Assembly (NCBI GenBank): GCA_001275005.1
Contig: JWZX01000972.1
Coordinates: 1 to 14,019 of the forward strand
Reading direction: 5' to 3'
Origin: Chrysochromulina tobinii
Taxonomy: Eukaryota > Haptophyta > Prymnesiales > Chrysochromulinaceae
DNA: 14,019 nucleotides
Part shown: piece by piece, positions 1 through 7,220 of the stretch
How positions within the stretch are numbered: position 1 is the stretch's first letter
How the letters are laid out: the number at the start of each line of letters is the position of its first letter
The notes under the pieces: model-generated
Database searches by the model: none
Seen by the model: the letters and a program-made list of their open reading frames with translations, nothing else
What the model was told of the DNA's origin: nothing
Program-made: the position numbers and the translations under genes

Positions 1-87
1 TACACGTCCATCTCTTGGGGAGGTACGCTGAACCCTCGGGTGCGTGCGTGTATAGGTATGGTCCGGTCACCAAAAGCAAACTTTCCT

Positions 88-190
88 AGAATGCATTAAA
101 ATGCAACAAACCCAAGAATGCAGCTCACACAGAATGCACTACAAATGCATTCAAATGCATTGTAATGCGCGAAAATGCATTTAAATGCTT
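88..190. repeat. 10-bp periodic ATGCA array
   Basis: The word ATGCA (or a one-base variant) begins at 91, 101, 118, 134, 144, 154, 164, 174 and 184. Between 134 and 184 the spacing is exactly 10 bp, with the consensus NNAAATGCAT, which contains the palindrome ATGCAT. The spacing is one helical turn, as in the intron repeats further right, although the sequence differs. Function unknown; it falls in the likely 3' region of the giant minus-strand frame. Confidence 0.85.
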
Positions 191-229
191 TGAGTAATAA
201 ACTACACCGATTTGAGTAATAAACTACAC
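189..229. repeat. 22-bp period direct repeat, two copies
   Basis: A 19-bp segment (TTTGAGTAATAAACTACAC) occurs at 189-207 and again, identical, at 211-229, separated by three bases. It abuts the ATGCA array. On the minus strand each copy contains TTTATTACTCAAA. No role is evident. Confidence 0.9.
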
Positions 230-347
230 TCCACCCGGGTGCCGCCGCCTCCTCCTCCTCCAACCCCTCCTTCTCCGCCGTCGCCATCGCCATGGCCGCC
301 TGCTCCTGTATCGTGGGCGGAATCATGGCTGCCACTCTCAGAGGGAG

Positions 348-3300
348 TCAGTTCATCGTCAGGTAATCGTCAGGGGGGTAAGCACAGCCCCTGTTGTCGT
401 CTCTGTTATCTCTCCTTCCGGAGCCACTGTCATCACCATCACCGTGGGCGTGGCCCTCATCGGTGTCACAAGGTAAGCAGGGGCGAAGGAGATCAGAGGG
501 AGTGGGGGGAAGGGCAACGGCCAAGGGGAGAGAGGAATGGGTGAGGGGAGGTTGGGGGAAGGTAGGGTGTGGGAGAAGAGGTGGTGTGGTATAGGAGATA
601 GCGGCGGGGGGACTGGTTGGCCACATGTTGGCGGCGGTCATGGCGAGGGGAGGAGGGCATGGCGCCAGAGGGGTGGGATCGGCCAAGTGGGCTAGGCGGC
701 GGAGGCGAAATTGGCAGGCAGAGGCGTGGTCATCAAAGGATGAGGAGAGGTAGACGTTGACACAGTCAGTGCAGACGGAGAGTCCGCTGGAGGAGAGGTC
801 AGGGGGGCCCGATGGAGGGCAGAGGAGGTCGCGGTCGCGGTGGTGGGCCCGGATGTGAGCGAGGGAGTCTCTGGCCGTCGGGAGACGTGTGGAACATGGG
901 ACATTGCCGGCGAAAGGGCAGTGGGAGTTGTGTCTCAGAGGACAAGGAGTGGGGGTGATGGGGGGTAGGATGGGAGAGTGTTTGCGGGGGGGCGGGGTGA
1001 AGGTGAAGGAGAGTGGGAAGTTGCTAGGTCGGTTCGGGAGATTGAGGATGAGGGATTGAGCATGAGTGGGATTGAGGCCAGGGTGTGTGCCGGCTATGAA
1101 CGGGGGAGATCCATCGGCCGAAGAGGAGCACACGGGGCAGGCGAGGGCAGCGTGGGAGTTTGGACCATCCGCCGGGTGTGAGCAGCAGGCTTGGGCAAGG
1201 CAGGCGTGGTGAAATCGATGGCCACAGGGGAGGAATAGCCACTGGGCTTTAGCCTGCTTTCCGGTGGGGTGACGACAATCGTCCCATGACAGCTTGCAGG
1301 GGCCTCCCGGCTCCGTGTCGATATCGAGGCAAATGGAGCAGGTGGGATCGGGTGAGGGCGGTGAAGGGATTGAGCCGTATGTCGTGCAACGGCCCCCGGC
1401 GACAAAGAGGCTTCGGAGTTGAGGCATCGTGATCGGGCGCGCAGTGCTGGAGTTGCGGGTCGGGTAGGGGAGGTTCGGGGGGAGAGGAAGGGATGCGTCC
1501 GATAAGATTCGGTTGCGGGTGGCTCGACTGGCGATCAAGTCAGAGGGTTCGGCCGCAGGGGGGATGTAATCGGGAAGGGCGCAAGACCGTTGCCGAGAGG
1601 GGCGATCAATCCAGGCAATCATGATGTCAGCAACGAGGGATTCAACTCGGCAATAGGATGCGCAGTTGATCTGGCCTGTGGCTCCGCCCGCAAGGACGTC
1701 TTGGAGTAAGGGGGGGAGATGGAGGTGGCCATCAAAGTGGGAGGTGAGGTTTTGGAGATCGAGGTTGAAATCAGCAAGAGAGAGGCGCATGGCTTGGATG
1801 AGGAATCCGAGGGGAAGGGGGGATGATGTGGGGGTCGAGAGGAAGGAGGAGGGAGAGATCGTGGGGTCGAGGGAGATGGTGTATGAGGGGATGCACCCGA
1901 TGCCACCCTCGGAGATTGGGCGAGCTAAGAGGCGGGTGTTCGAAAGGGATTTGAGGATGAAATCGCCGGAGGGGTGGCCGATTGCGGCTAGGATGATGGG
2001 CATCCGTAGCCACGAAAGATGGTCGGCCGAGGCCCAGGCAGGGGGGAAGGAGGAGAAGGAGTTTTTGGTCCAAAGGGGTGGGCCACATAGGAGTTGTGGG
2101 CGCAGGATGCTGATGGTCGCATCGAGGTCAGTCCGGGCCTTCAAGGATGGGGGTCGAGGCGGGAGGGCTGCCGAGATCGCTAACCAGTCTGGGGATGGTT
2201 GGGTGCGGAAGGAATGTGGGTAATCATGGCGCAACGCATCAAGAAGTGGGGTTGGAGCGGCGGGGGGAGAGGCGCAGGCGGTCGCAGCAGGTGGGGGACG
2301 AGTGCGCTTTGGGGTGGGGAGGAGGTCGGTAAGATGGACGGGGGGCCGCCGCATGCGGGAGCCAGTTGGGGGTGCCCAGAAAGATCCGGGAGCGGGGGGA
2401 AGGGGGGGGTTCGGTGCGGGCGGTGGTGATGGCGGGGGAGGCGGTCGAGAGGACGATGGTGAAGGTGGTGGTGAGGGCGGTGGGGAGGAAGGTGGGGGGA
2501 GCGGTAGTGATGGCGGCAGCGGGGGCATGGGGGGCTTGGGTGGCGGGCGGAGGGGCGCTGGCGAGGAGGGTGGAGATGGCGGCGGTGCGTATGGCGGTGG
2601 TAAGGGCGGTGTGCGTGGCGGCGGCAGTATGGGCGGCGGGTGCCAGTGGTATTGATCCGCGGGAAGGGGGACGGATTGCCTCGCAGCAAGGAAAAGGCAA
2701 TCAAGTTCGTAATCAAGGTAGAGGTCATGGAGGTATGATTCGTATCTCTCACAAAGAAGGTGGAGGAGAAGAGATTCACGCTCAAGGGCAATCTCGCGTT
2801 CAAGGATTTCAGTATCAAAGAAGGAGAGTTCGGGGGACCATTCTTCGTAGGGATGCCAGAGCTCATCATGGCGAAGGAAGTGGAAAGGGGAAGGATCACG
2901 TGAGAGGGAGTGGCGCGAAATGGTATGGTAAGAGGGGGGGGACTCGTCGTAGTAGGGGGAAGGAGAGAGGAAGGTAGGATCATGAATGGAGTATTGGAGA
3001 GATTCATCTTCATGGGCTCGCTCATATTCATCGATTTGAAGGGAATCATAATGGAGAGAGTGATCAAGGGAATCATAATGGAGAGAGTGATCACGGGTGC
3101 GTTCGCGGGCAGTCATGGTCTCCTGGTATTCTTGGGCAAGGATGGATCGCTCATCATCTAGGAGGTCATCGAGAGTACTCGGATGGAGATGATGGAGATC
3201 AGGGCGGAGGCTGATGAATCGGGTGACAATGGATAGGTGGAAACGAGAGAGATAGATGCGAGTGGGATGCCATTGGTACTCATCGGACTCATGATCGGAG

Positions 3301-5807
3301 AGCCACTGGAGAGAGTAATCGAAGGAGGATCGGGTGATTGGGAGACCAGTGTCATCGCGGGGGTAATCAGGACCGAGGTGATCAAAGTCAGGTTCAAAGT
3401 CAGGTTGAGGCGGGAAGGGGGGGGACGCGGGGCGCGAGGGCGATGGCGGTGGCGATGGAGGTGGTGGGAGCTGCGGCGGCTGTGGTGGTATCTGAGGAGG
3501 GCCTGTATCCTTCTGGGCGAAGGGGGATCTGGCAGTTGCTCCATTTGCAGCGGTCCCGAGATGGACGGAAGTAGCATGAAGGGGGATGGAGAATCGATTG
3601 GTTATAGGGAGGGAATGGCAGAGGTGTGGGTATTTGTGGGGGCGAAGATCGTGGAGGGGGAGGCGCCGCTTGAGTGGGGGCGTGGTTGGGGCGCGGGGGG
3701 GGAGGGTCGTGGGGGAAGGGGTATTGGCAAGGCTGGGGGCGGTGACGGTGGGGTGCGCAGGGCCGAGAGGGGGTGGTGTAGGACGGGTGGAGGGGGCCCA
3801 GTTCAAGGAGGGAGTGGTGGAGCCCCAGCCCGGGGGGTAAACGAGGTCAAGGATGGATAGCTTATCCAGGAGGAAGGCAGCGAGGGTGTGGGCGGAGGTA
3901 GCTGGGGGGGAGTTAGCAGGGACGGGGTTGTGGATGCGGTTGGGGTTTATCTTGTCGATGGGGAAGGGGATGGCGAGGCCGGGGGGGAGGGAAGGAGAAG
4001 CGAAAGAGGATACTGAGGATCCCCAGCCAGGGGGGTAGGTGAGGTCGGGGGCACGTCCCCACCCCTGGGGGAAGATGATATCGTCAATCTTGGCTCTCTT
4101 ATCGGTGTTGGGCTCCCCTGGGGTCTCGAGCGCACGCTTGGCCAACTTCTCGGCTTCGCTCGATGTCGAGTCGTCTGATAGCCTGCAATCTGTCGTGCCT
4201 AAGTTATCTCCTGGTGGCGGTGTGGGCGCGGGCGCGGGCACAGCGGGTGCAGGCGCAAGAAGTACGGTCGCGGAGGTGGGCAGCGTTGTCGTTGGCGTGG
4301 GCGTGGGCAACGTTGGCGGAGCAGGTGAGAGCACAGGTAATGCGGGCGCAGGAGTGGGTGGTGCAGGCTTGGGCAGCGTCAGAGCGGCAGGGGCGATCGG
4401 GGACGGCGCGGGTGCAGGCATGGATGGCGCCAGCTCGGGCTTGAGCAACGTATCCGCCTGATGGAGTAGGGCTGCGGCCTCGGGGTGGCCACGTGCAAGT
4501 GCAAGTTGCGCTGGTGTCGTATGGTTCGGGTTGTACGCGTTGGCCGATGCACCAGCAGTCAGTAGCATCTGAACGATTCGGATGTGCCCCTTGCTGGCTG
4601 CTGCATGTAGTAGGCTCCAGCCGGAGAAGAGGCCGGCGGGCTGGACAGCATCAGCGTTGATTACGCGTGATTGCAGCATTGAAGCGAGCTCCGCTTCTTT
4701 GCCGTTCATGCTGAGTTGGAAGGCTTTGCTGATGGTAGAGGCGTCGATGGGTGCCGCTGCGCCCAGTGCAGCTCGTGTCGACGGTGCGGGTGCCAGTGCG
4801 GGCAGGGCGGGCGTGGGTGACGCCGACGCAGGCGCGGGCGCGGAAGCGGGGATGGGGATGGTGGGAAAGGTGAAGGTGTCTCGTGCAGTTTGTGTTGGTG
4901 CGGGAGGGGGAGTGGGTGCGGTTTGCCATTGGCTGAGGAGGATCCGGAGGCGGGGCTGGCTGGGATGGAGGCCGTGGGCAAGGAGGCGTGCGAGGAGGCG
5001 GGCATCGGAGGACGGGGAGGGTGTGCGTTTGAGTGGGGAGGGCGTGGTGTTGTGTGAGGGGTTGATTGGTGTGGTGTGGATGGTGGGAGTCTGAGTGGTC
5101 GGGGATGATGCGGGTCTGGGGAGTGTGGATGTGGAGGGGAGGTAGGTAGGGAGGGTTGTCGAGGGGAAGGGAGGGGGGCCAGGCTGCTGGACGGAGGGAG
5201 TGAGAGGCGCGGATCGCGCGTTCTCAAAGGCAGTGATTGCAGCGGCTGCGGCTGCGGAAGCGGTTGAGGATGCGGATCGTGTTGCTGCTGCGGTGGCTGC
5301 TGCGGCGTTGGCTATTGCAGTCGCTGTGGCGGATTTGAACGATGCGGAGGCAGCCAGGAAGGCTGCCGCTGCGGCCGTGGCTCGGGTGGAGTGGACTGCT
5401 GAGGATAGGGATTCAAGGAGGCGCGCGGTCGCAGGGTCTGCCGAGGTTGAGAGGTGTGATAGGGATGATGGGAGCTGCGGATAGTGGTGAGGAAAGGATG
5501 ATGCTGCAGGGTGAGCGTGCGGCAAGGTTCGGAGGAGGAACGAAGTGGGGAGGCAAGCAGCTTGGTGTGCGGATGCGCTGATGTTAAGAGAGGGAGCTGG
5601 AGGCAGAGGGCGGAGGTGAGGTGAAGGCCGGAGTGGAAGGGCGAGTGATGGCAGATTGCGAGGATTGAAAGCCCGGGTGCGGGAGTTCGTGGGCACTGCC
5701 GACATGGAGGAGTTGAAGGACTGCATGCCATGGGGCGGCGGTGGTTGCGGAGTTTTGTTGACGCGAGGCATGCTGACTGCAGAAAGAGTCGGCGGGCGCA
5801 TTTGCAT
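348..5807 (-). CDS. giant Pro-rich protein with ankyrin repeats and RING-H2 finger
   Basis: A single uninterrupted frame of 1,819 codons runs from ATG at 5807-5805 to TGA at 350-348. Visible parts in order: a Ser/Pro/Ala-rich N-terminus with an Ala-rich helical stretch (about residues 130-205); two ankyrin repeats (about 382-447, with SLLHAAASKGH and GASANAYN); a thrice-repeated D-L/I-x-(Y/F)-P-x-GWG motif (about 575-660); a charged Tyr/His/Glu-rich block with a helical stretch (about 800-1040); long polyproline; a more ordered block (about 1230-1480); a RING-H2 finger (about 1490-1560: CSIC, then CGHRFHHAC, then CPVC); and two Cys/His clusters resembling C2H2/C2HC fingers (about 1620-1700). 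RING-H2 domains commonly serve as E3 ubiquitin ligase modules and ankyrins bind proteins, so a ligase role is possible. Lack of introns beside an intron-rich gene, and a lower, less GC-biased third-position usage, suggest a different origin, perhaps a mobile-element protein. No reverse transcriptase, integrase or transposase motif is seen. Domain calls are firm for RING and ankyrin; function is inference. Confidence 0.75.
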   Translation of the reverse strand: MQMRPPTLSAVSMPRVNKTPQPPPPHGMQSFNSSMSAVPTNSRTRAFNPRNLPSLALPLRPSPHLRPLPPAPSLNISASAHQAACLPTSFLLRTLPHAHPAASSFPHHYPQLPSSLSHLSTSADPATARLLESLSSAVHSTRATAAAAAFLAASASFKSATATAIANAAAATAAATRSASSTASAAAAAAITAFENARSAPLTPSVQQPGPPPFPSTTLPTYLPSTSTLPRPASSPTTQTPTIHTTPINPSHNTTPSPLKRTPSPSSDARLLARLLAHGLHPSQPRLRILLSQWQTAPTPPPAPTQTARDTFTFPTIPIPASAPAPASASPTPALPALAPAPSTRAALGAAAPIDASTISKAFQLSMNGKEAELASMLQSRVINADAVQPAGLFSGWSLLHAAASKGHIRIVQMLLTAGASANAYNPNHTTPAQLALARGHPEAAALLHQADTLLKPELAPSMPAPAPSPIAPAALTLPKPAPPTPAPALPVLSPAPPTLPTPTPTTTLPTSATVLLAPAPAVPAPAPTPPPGDNLGTTDCRLSDDSTSSEAEKLAKRALETPGEPNTDKRAKIDDIIFPQGWGRAPDLTYPPGWGSSVSSFASPSLPPGLAIPFPIDKINPNRIHNPVPANSPPATSAHTLAAFLLDKLSILDLVYPPGWGSTTPSLNWAPSTRPTPPPLGPAHPTVTAPSLANTPSPTTLPPRAPTTPPLKRRLPLHDLRPHKYPHLCHSLPITNRFSIPLHATSVHLGTAANGATARSPFAQKDTGPPQIPPQPPQLPPPPSPPPSPSRPASPPFPPQPDFEPDFDHLGPDYPRDDTGLPITRSSFDYSLQWLSDHESDEYQWHPTRIYLSRFHLSIVTRFISLRPDLHHLHPSTLDDLLDDERSILAQEYQETMTARERTRDHSLHYDSLDHSLHYDSLQIDEYERAHEDESLQYSIHDPTFLSPSPYYDESPPSYHTISRHSLSRDPSPFHFLRHDELWHPYEEWSPELSFFDTEILEREIALERESLLLHLLCERYESYLHDLYLDYELDCLFLAARQSVPLPADQYHWHPPPILPPPRTPPLPPPYAPPPSPPSSPAPLRPPPKPPMPPLPPSLPLPPPSSPPPSPPPSPSSSRPPPPPSPPPAPNPPLPPAPGSFWAPPTGSRMRRPPVHLTDLLPTPKRTRPPPAATACASPPAAPTPLLDALRHDYPHSFRTQPSPDWLAISAALPPRPPSLKARTDLDATISILRPQLLCGPPLWTKNSFSSFPPAWASADHLSWLRMPIILAAIGHPSGDFILKSLSNTRLLARPISEGGIGCIPSYTISLDPTISPSSFLSTPTSSPLPLGFLIQAMRLSLADFNLDLQNLTSHFDGHLHLPPLLQDVLAGGATGQINCASYCRVESLVADIMIAWIDRPSRQRSCALPDYIPPAAEPSDLIASRATRNRILSDASLPLPPNLPYPTRNSSTARPITMPQLRSLFVAGGRCTTYGSIPSPPSPDPTCSICLDIDTEPGGPCKLSWDDCRHPTGKQAKAQWLFLPCGHRFHHACLAQACCSHPADGPNSHAALACPVCSSSADGSPPFIAGTHPGLNPTHAQSLILNLPNRPSNFPLSFTFTPPPRKHSPILPPITPTPCPLRHNSHCPFAGNVPCSTRLPTARDSLAHIRAHHRDRDLLCPPSGPPDLSSSGLSVCTDCVNVYLSSSFDDHASACQFRLRRLAHLADPTPLAPCPPPLAMTAANMWPTSPPAAISYTTPPLLPHPTFPQPPLTHSSLPLAVALPPTPSDLLRPCLPCDTDEGHAHGDGDDSGSGRRDNRDDNRGCAYPPDDYLTMN
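3041..3094 (-). repeat. 27-bp in-frame tandem repeat inside the giant frame
   Basis: Two 27-bp copies (3041-3067 and 3068-3094) differ at one base and encode two copies of the nonapeptide DHSLHYDSL. They lie in the charged Tyr/His/Asp-rich block of the giant protein. Near identity at the DNA level points to a recent slippage or duplication that kept the frame open. Confidence 0.9.
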
Positions 5808-6030
5808 TTCTGTTTTGCGCGCTGCAGTTCACGCCGCGTCGGTGTGAATTTGATCCGCGCTGCACCGCACGCAGGCGAACGGGCCTGTCCCGCTCAAAAA
5901 GGGTAGCTGGTTTGGGGTCAGCCCACAATGGTCCAACATCCGCTGGTGCTCACGCCGCCGGCTTGCATTCAAGCAGCTCAGCCACCTTGTGATCGCGCAT
6001 GCCTTCCAGATTCCACCTTCACAACACTCC
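5808..6030. other. intergenic segment between phosphatase stop and giant frame start
   Basis: This 223-bp gap must hold both the 3' end of the phosphatase transcript and the 5' leader/promoter of the giant frame, since both are read on the minus strand. I see no TATA box, no strong poly(A) signal and no repeat. A minus-strand reading from 6050 to 5829 stays open for 73 codons and includes a CVRC dipair, but it overlaps the phosphatase C-terminus in another frame and matches nothing I know. Confidence 0.55.
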
Positions 6031-6774
6031 TCAAAAGCTCTTCGTATCACGCATCTCGCGCACGCCGCTCAACATCTTCTCCCGCAGCCGGTAGGTCCCC
6101 CTGAGGTGCTCTCGCACGTCGCGCATGTCGTGCAGCCTGCGCAGCAGTAGCAGCAGCTGGCCAAGCTCGCGATCGTCCCGGTCGCCGAAGAAGGGTAGGA
6201 TGGGCACCGCATTGTCCGGCTGCAGCATGCACGAGGCCAAGTTGTCATCGACGAGCACCGTGCGCTCGAGCGGCCGCCCGAGCCGAGTCAAGTCCTTTGC
6301 GAGCGCGGCACTGATTGGCGTGCAATGCTCGCGCCAAAGCAGTCGAGTACCGAAGAGCGCGCCGTCGGGGTCGAGGAGTGTGGCGCATTCGCGCACGTAG
6401 CCCTCGACGGCAGACGAGTAGAGCACGAGCTCGCACAGCTTGCTGGCCTCGCCCAGGAAGTCGTCGAGTAGAGGGCGCTTGTACACGCGGACGGGGAATT
6501 CAAGGTAGGGCAGCTCGAACTCGTGATCGGGCGCGGGCATCATGCGGCCGCGCCTCATCAGCTCTGCGTGGGCTGCCTTTGCACGCGCTGCCTCCGGCCC
6601 GACGGACTCCCGAAACCTCGGCGGATCCACATCGGCGTTCGTGGCATGGAGCAGGCAATCATCGACATCGAGGCAGACCGTGAGCTTCGGTAGTGGTGAC
6701 GACGTCGACGCGCTGAGCGGTGGCAGGAGACCGCTGGCGGACGTGGCGATCGCGCGGCGAAAGCGCGTCCGCAT
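6031..6774 (-). CDS. FCP1/NIF-type HAD phosphatase
   Basis: The frame runs from ATG (6774-6772) to TGA (6033-6031), 247 residues and intronless. It shows the FCP1/SCP (NLI-interacting factor) fold of the HAD superfamily: motif I CLDVDDCLLHA (nucleophile Asp36, acid/base Asp38), RPLLDDFL at about 100-107, motif II LYSSA (about 118-122), the LDPDG...FGTRLLWREHC block (about 134-151), Lys160 in AKDLTRLGR, motif III VDDN (Asp176-Asp177), and QPDNAVPILPFFGDRDDREL typical of this family. Such enzymes remove phosphate from Ser/Thr, for example on the RNA polymerase II C-terminal domain; TIM50 is a mitochondrial relative. The usual DxDx(T/V) is DVDDC here, with Cys in place of Thr/Val, and the motif II Thr is Ser, a mild change. 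An Arg/Ser-rich, acid-free N-terminus of about 30 residues could be an organelle targeting peptide (inference). It lies 200 bp downstream of the uxaA-like gene in the same direction. Family certain; substrate unknown. Confidence 0.9.
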   Translation of the reverse strand: MRTRFRRAIATSASGLLPPLSASTSSPLPKLTVCLDVDDCLLHATNADVDPPRFRESVGPEAARAKAAHAELMRRGRMMPAPDHEFELPYLEFPVRVYKRPLLDDFLGEASKLCELVLYSSAVEGYVRECATLLDPDGALFGTRLLWREHCTPISAALAKDLTRLGRPLERTVLVDDNLASCMLQPDNAVPILPFFGDRDDRELGQLLLLLRRLHDMRDVREHLRGTYRLREKMLSGVREMRDTKSF

Positions 6775-6974
6775 CGTGTCCCTGTGAATGATTCACACAC
6801 TGAGATGTAAGTTCCGAACTTTGTGCAGACACGGATTCTCTCGCACGCCCGGCTATTGCGGCCAATCGTCGTCCTCGACCATGAAACTCTCACTCAAAAA
6901 TTCTCCAGCCGCTACATGCTTTATACGACTGTCTGCTTACATGCTTTATACTGCAGCTTTATACGACTGTCTGC
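6775..6974 (-). promoter_or_regulatory. compact intergenic region: uxaA-like 3' end and phosphatase promoter
   Basis: Only 200 bp separate the TAA of the uxaA-like gene from the ATG of the phosphatase. On the minus (sense) strand three TATAAAG words occur (6925-6919, 6950-6944, 6963-6957), about 145-190 bp before the phosphatase ATG; they are TATA-box-like. TGTAA, which serves as a poly(A) signal in some green algae, overlaps the uxaA-like stop codon and recurs once in the repeat. Both roles are inferred from position and word match only. Confidence 0.45.
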
Positions 6975-6979
6975 TTACA
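6918..6979. repeat. 24-bp direct repeat at the uxaA-like gene end
   Basis: A 24-bp segment occurs at 6918-6941 and again, identical, at 6956-6979 (period 38 bp); a further partial copy of its first bases (GCTTTATA) lies between them. The right copy includes the TAA stop of the uxaA-like gene. Each copy holds one TATAAAG and one TGTAA on the minus strand. Confidence 0.9.
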
Positions 6980-7185
6980 GGCTGCAGCCCCCTCCGCGCG
7001 GTATCTGGAAGTCCACATTGAGCGCGCTGTCGCGGTAGACGAGCGGCGTGTACTCCCCCGAGGCGAGCTCGCTCATCCTAATTAGGATCAGGCGCAGCCA
7101 CTCGGAAGGCTCCCCTTCCACAGGCAGCACGATGTCTGCCACTGGCGCACCCGCCACTGCTCGTGCGCCGTCGTCGTCGGTCACG

Positions 7186-7220
<35 letters not shown>

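Larger units (their letters stand above)
1..347. other. AT-richer flank downstream of the giant RING/ankyrin frame
   Basis: No convincing gene is seen here. The segment lies 3' of the giant minus-strand frame and would hold its 3' untranslated region. Positions 80-230 are clearly AT-richer than the rest of the window and carry two repeat systems, listed separately. Positions 236-345 (minus) can be read as a short Glu/Ala-rich frame beginning just after the giant frame's stop, but that reading runs into the AT-rich repeats and resembles no family I know. Positions 1-80 show nothing I recognise. Confidence 0.6.

Noticed and set aside
96-335. Short minus-strand frame after the giant frame's stop, starting Met-Ile-Pro-Pro.
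   Set aside because: Its second half is translated AT-rich repeat; the first half is simple Glu/Ala sequence. It is not supported as a gene or second cistron.
348-2600. Non-LTR retrotransposon protein for the giant frame.
   Set aside because: Finger clusters hint at this, but no reverse transcriptase or endonuclease motifs are visible in the window. Kept only as one possible explanation.
400-5600. Several long plus-strand frames rich in Gly, Arg and Glu opposite the giant frame.
   Set aside because: They are the expected mirror of Pro/Ser/Ala codons on the other strand and show no domain. The minus frame has RING and ankyrin motifs.
5829-6050. Minus-strand 73-codon frame with CVRC overlapping the phosphatase C-terminus.
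   Set aside because: It overlaps a firm gene in another frame, matches no family and has no start context. Treated as chance.
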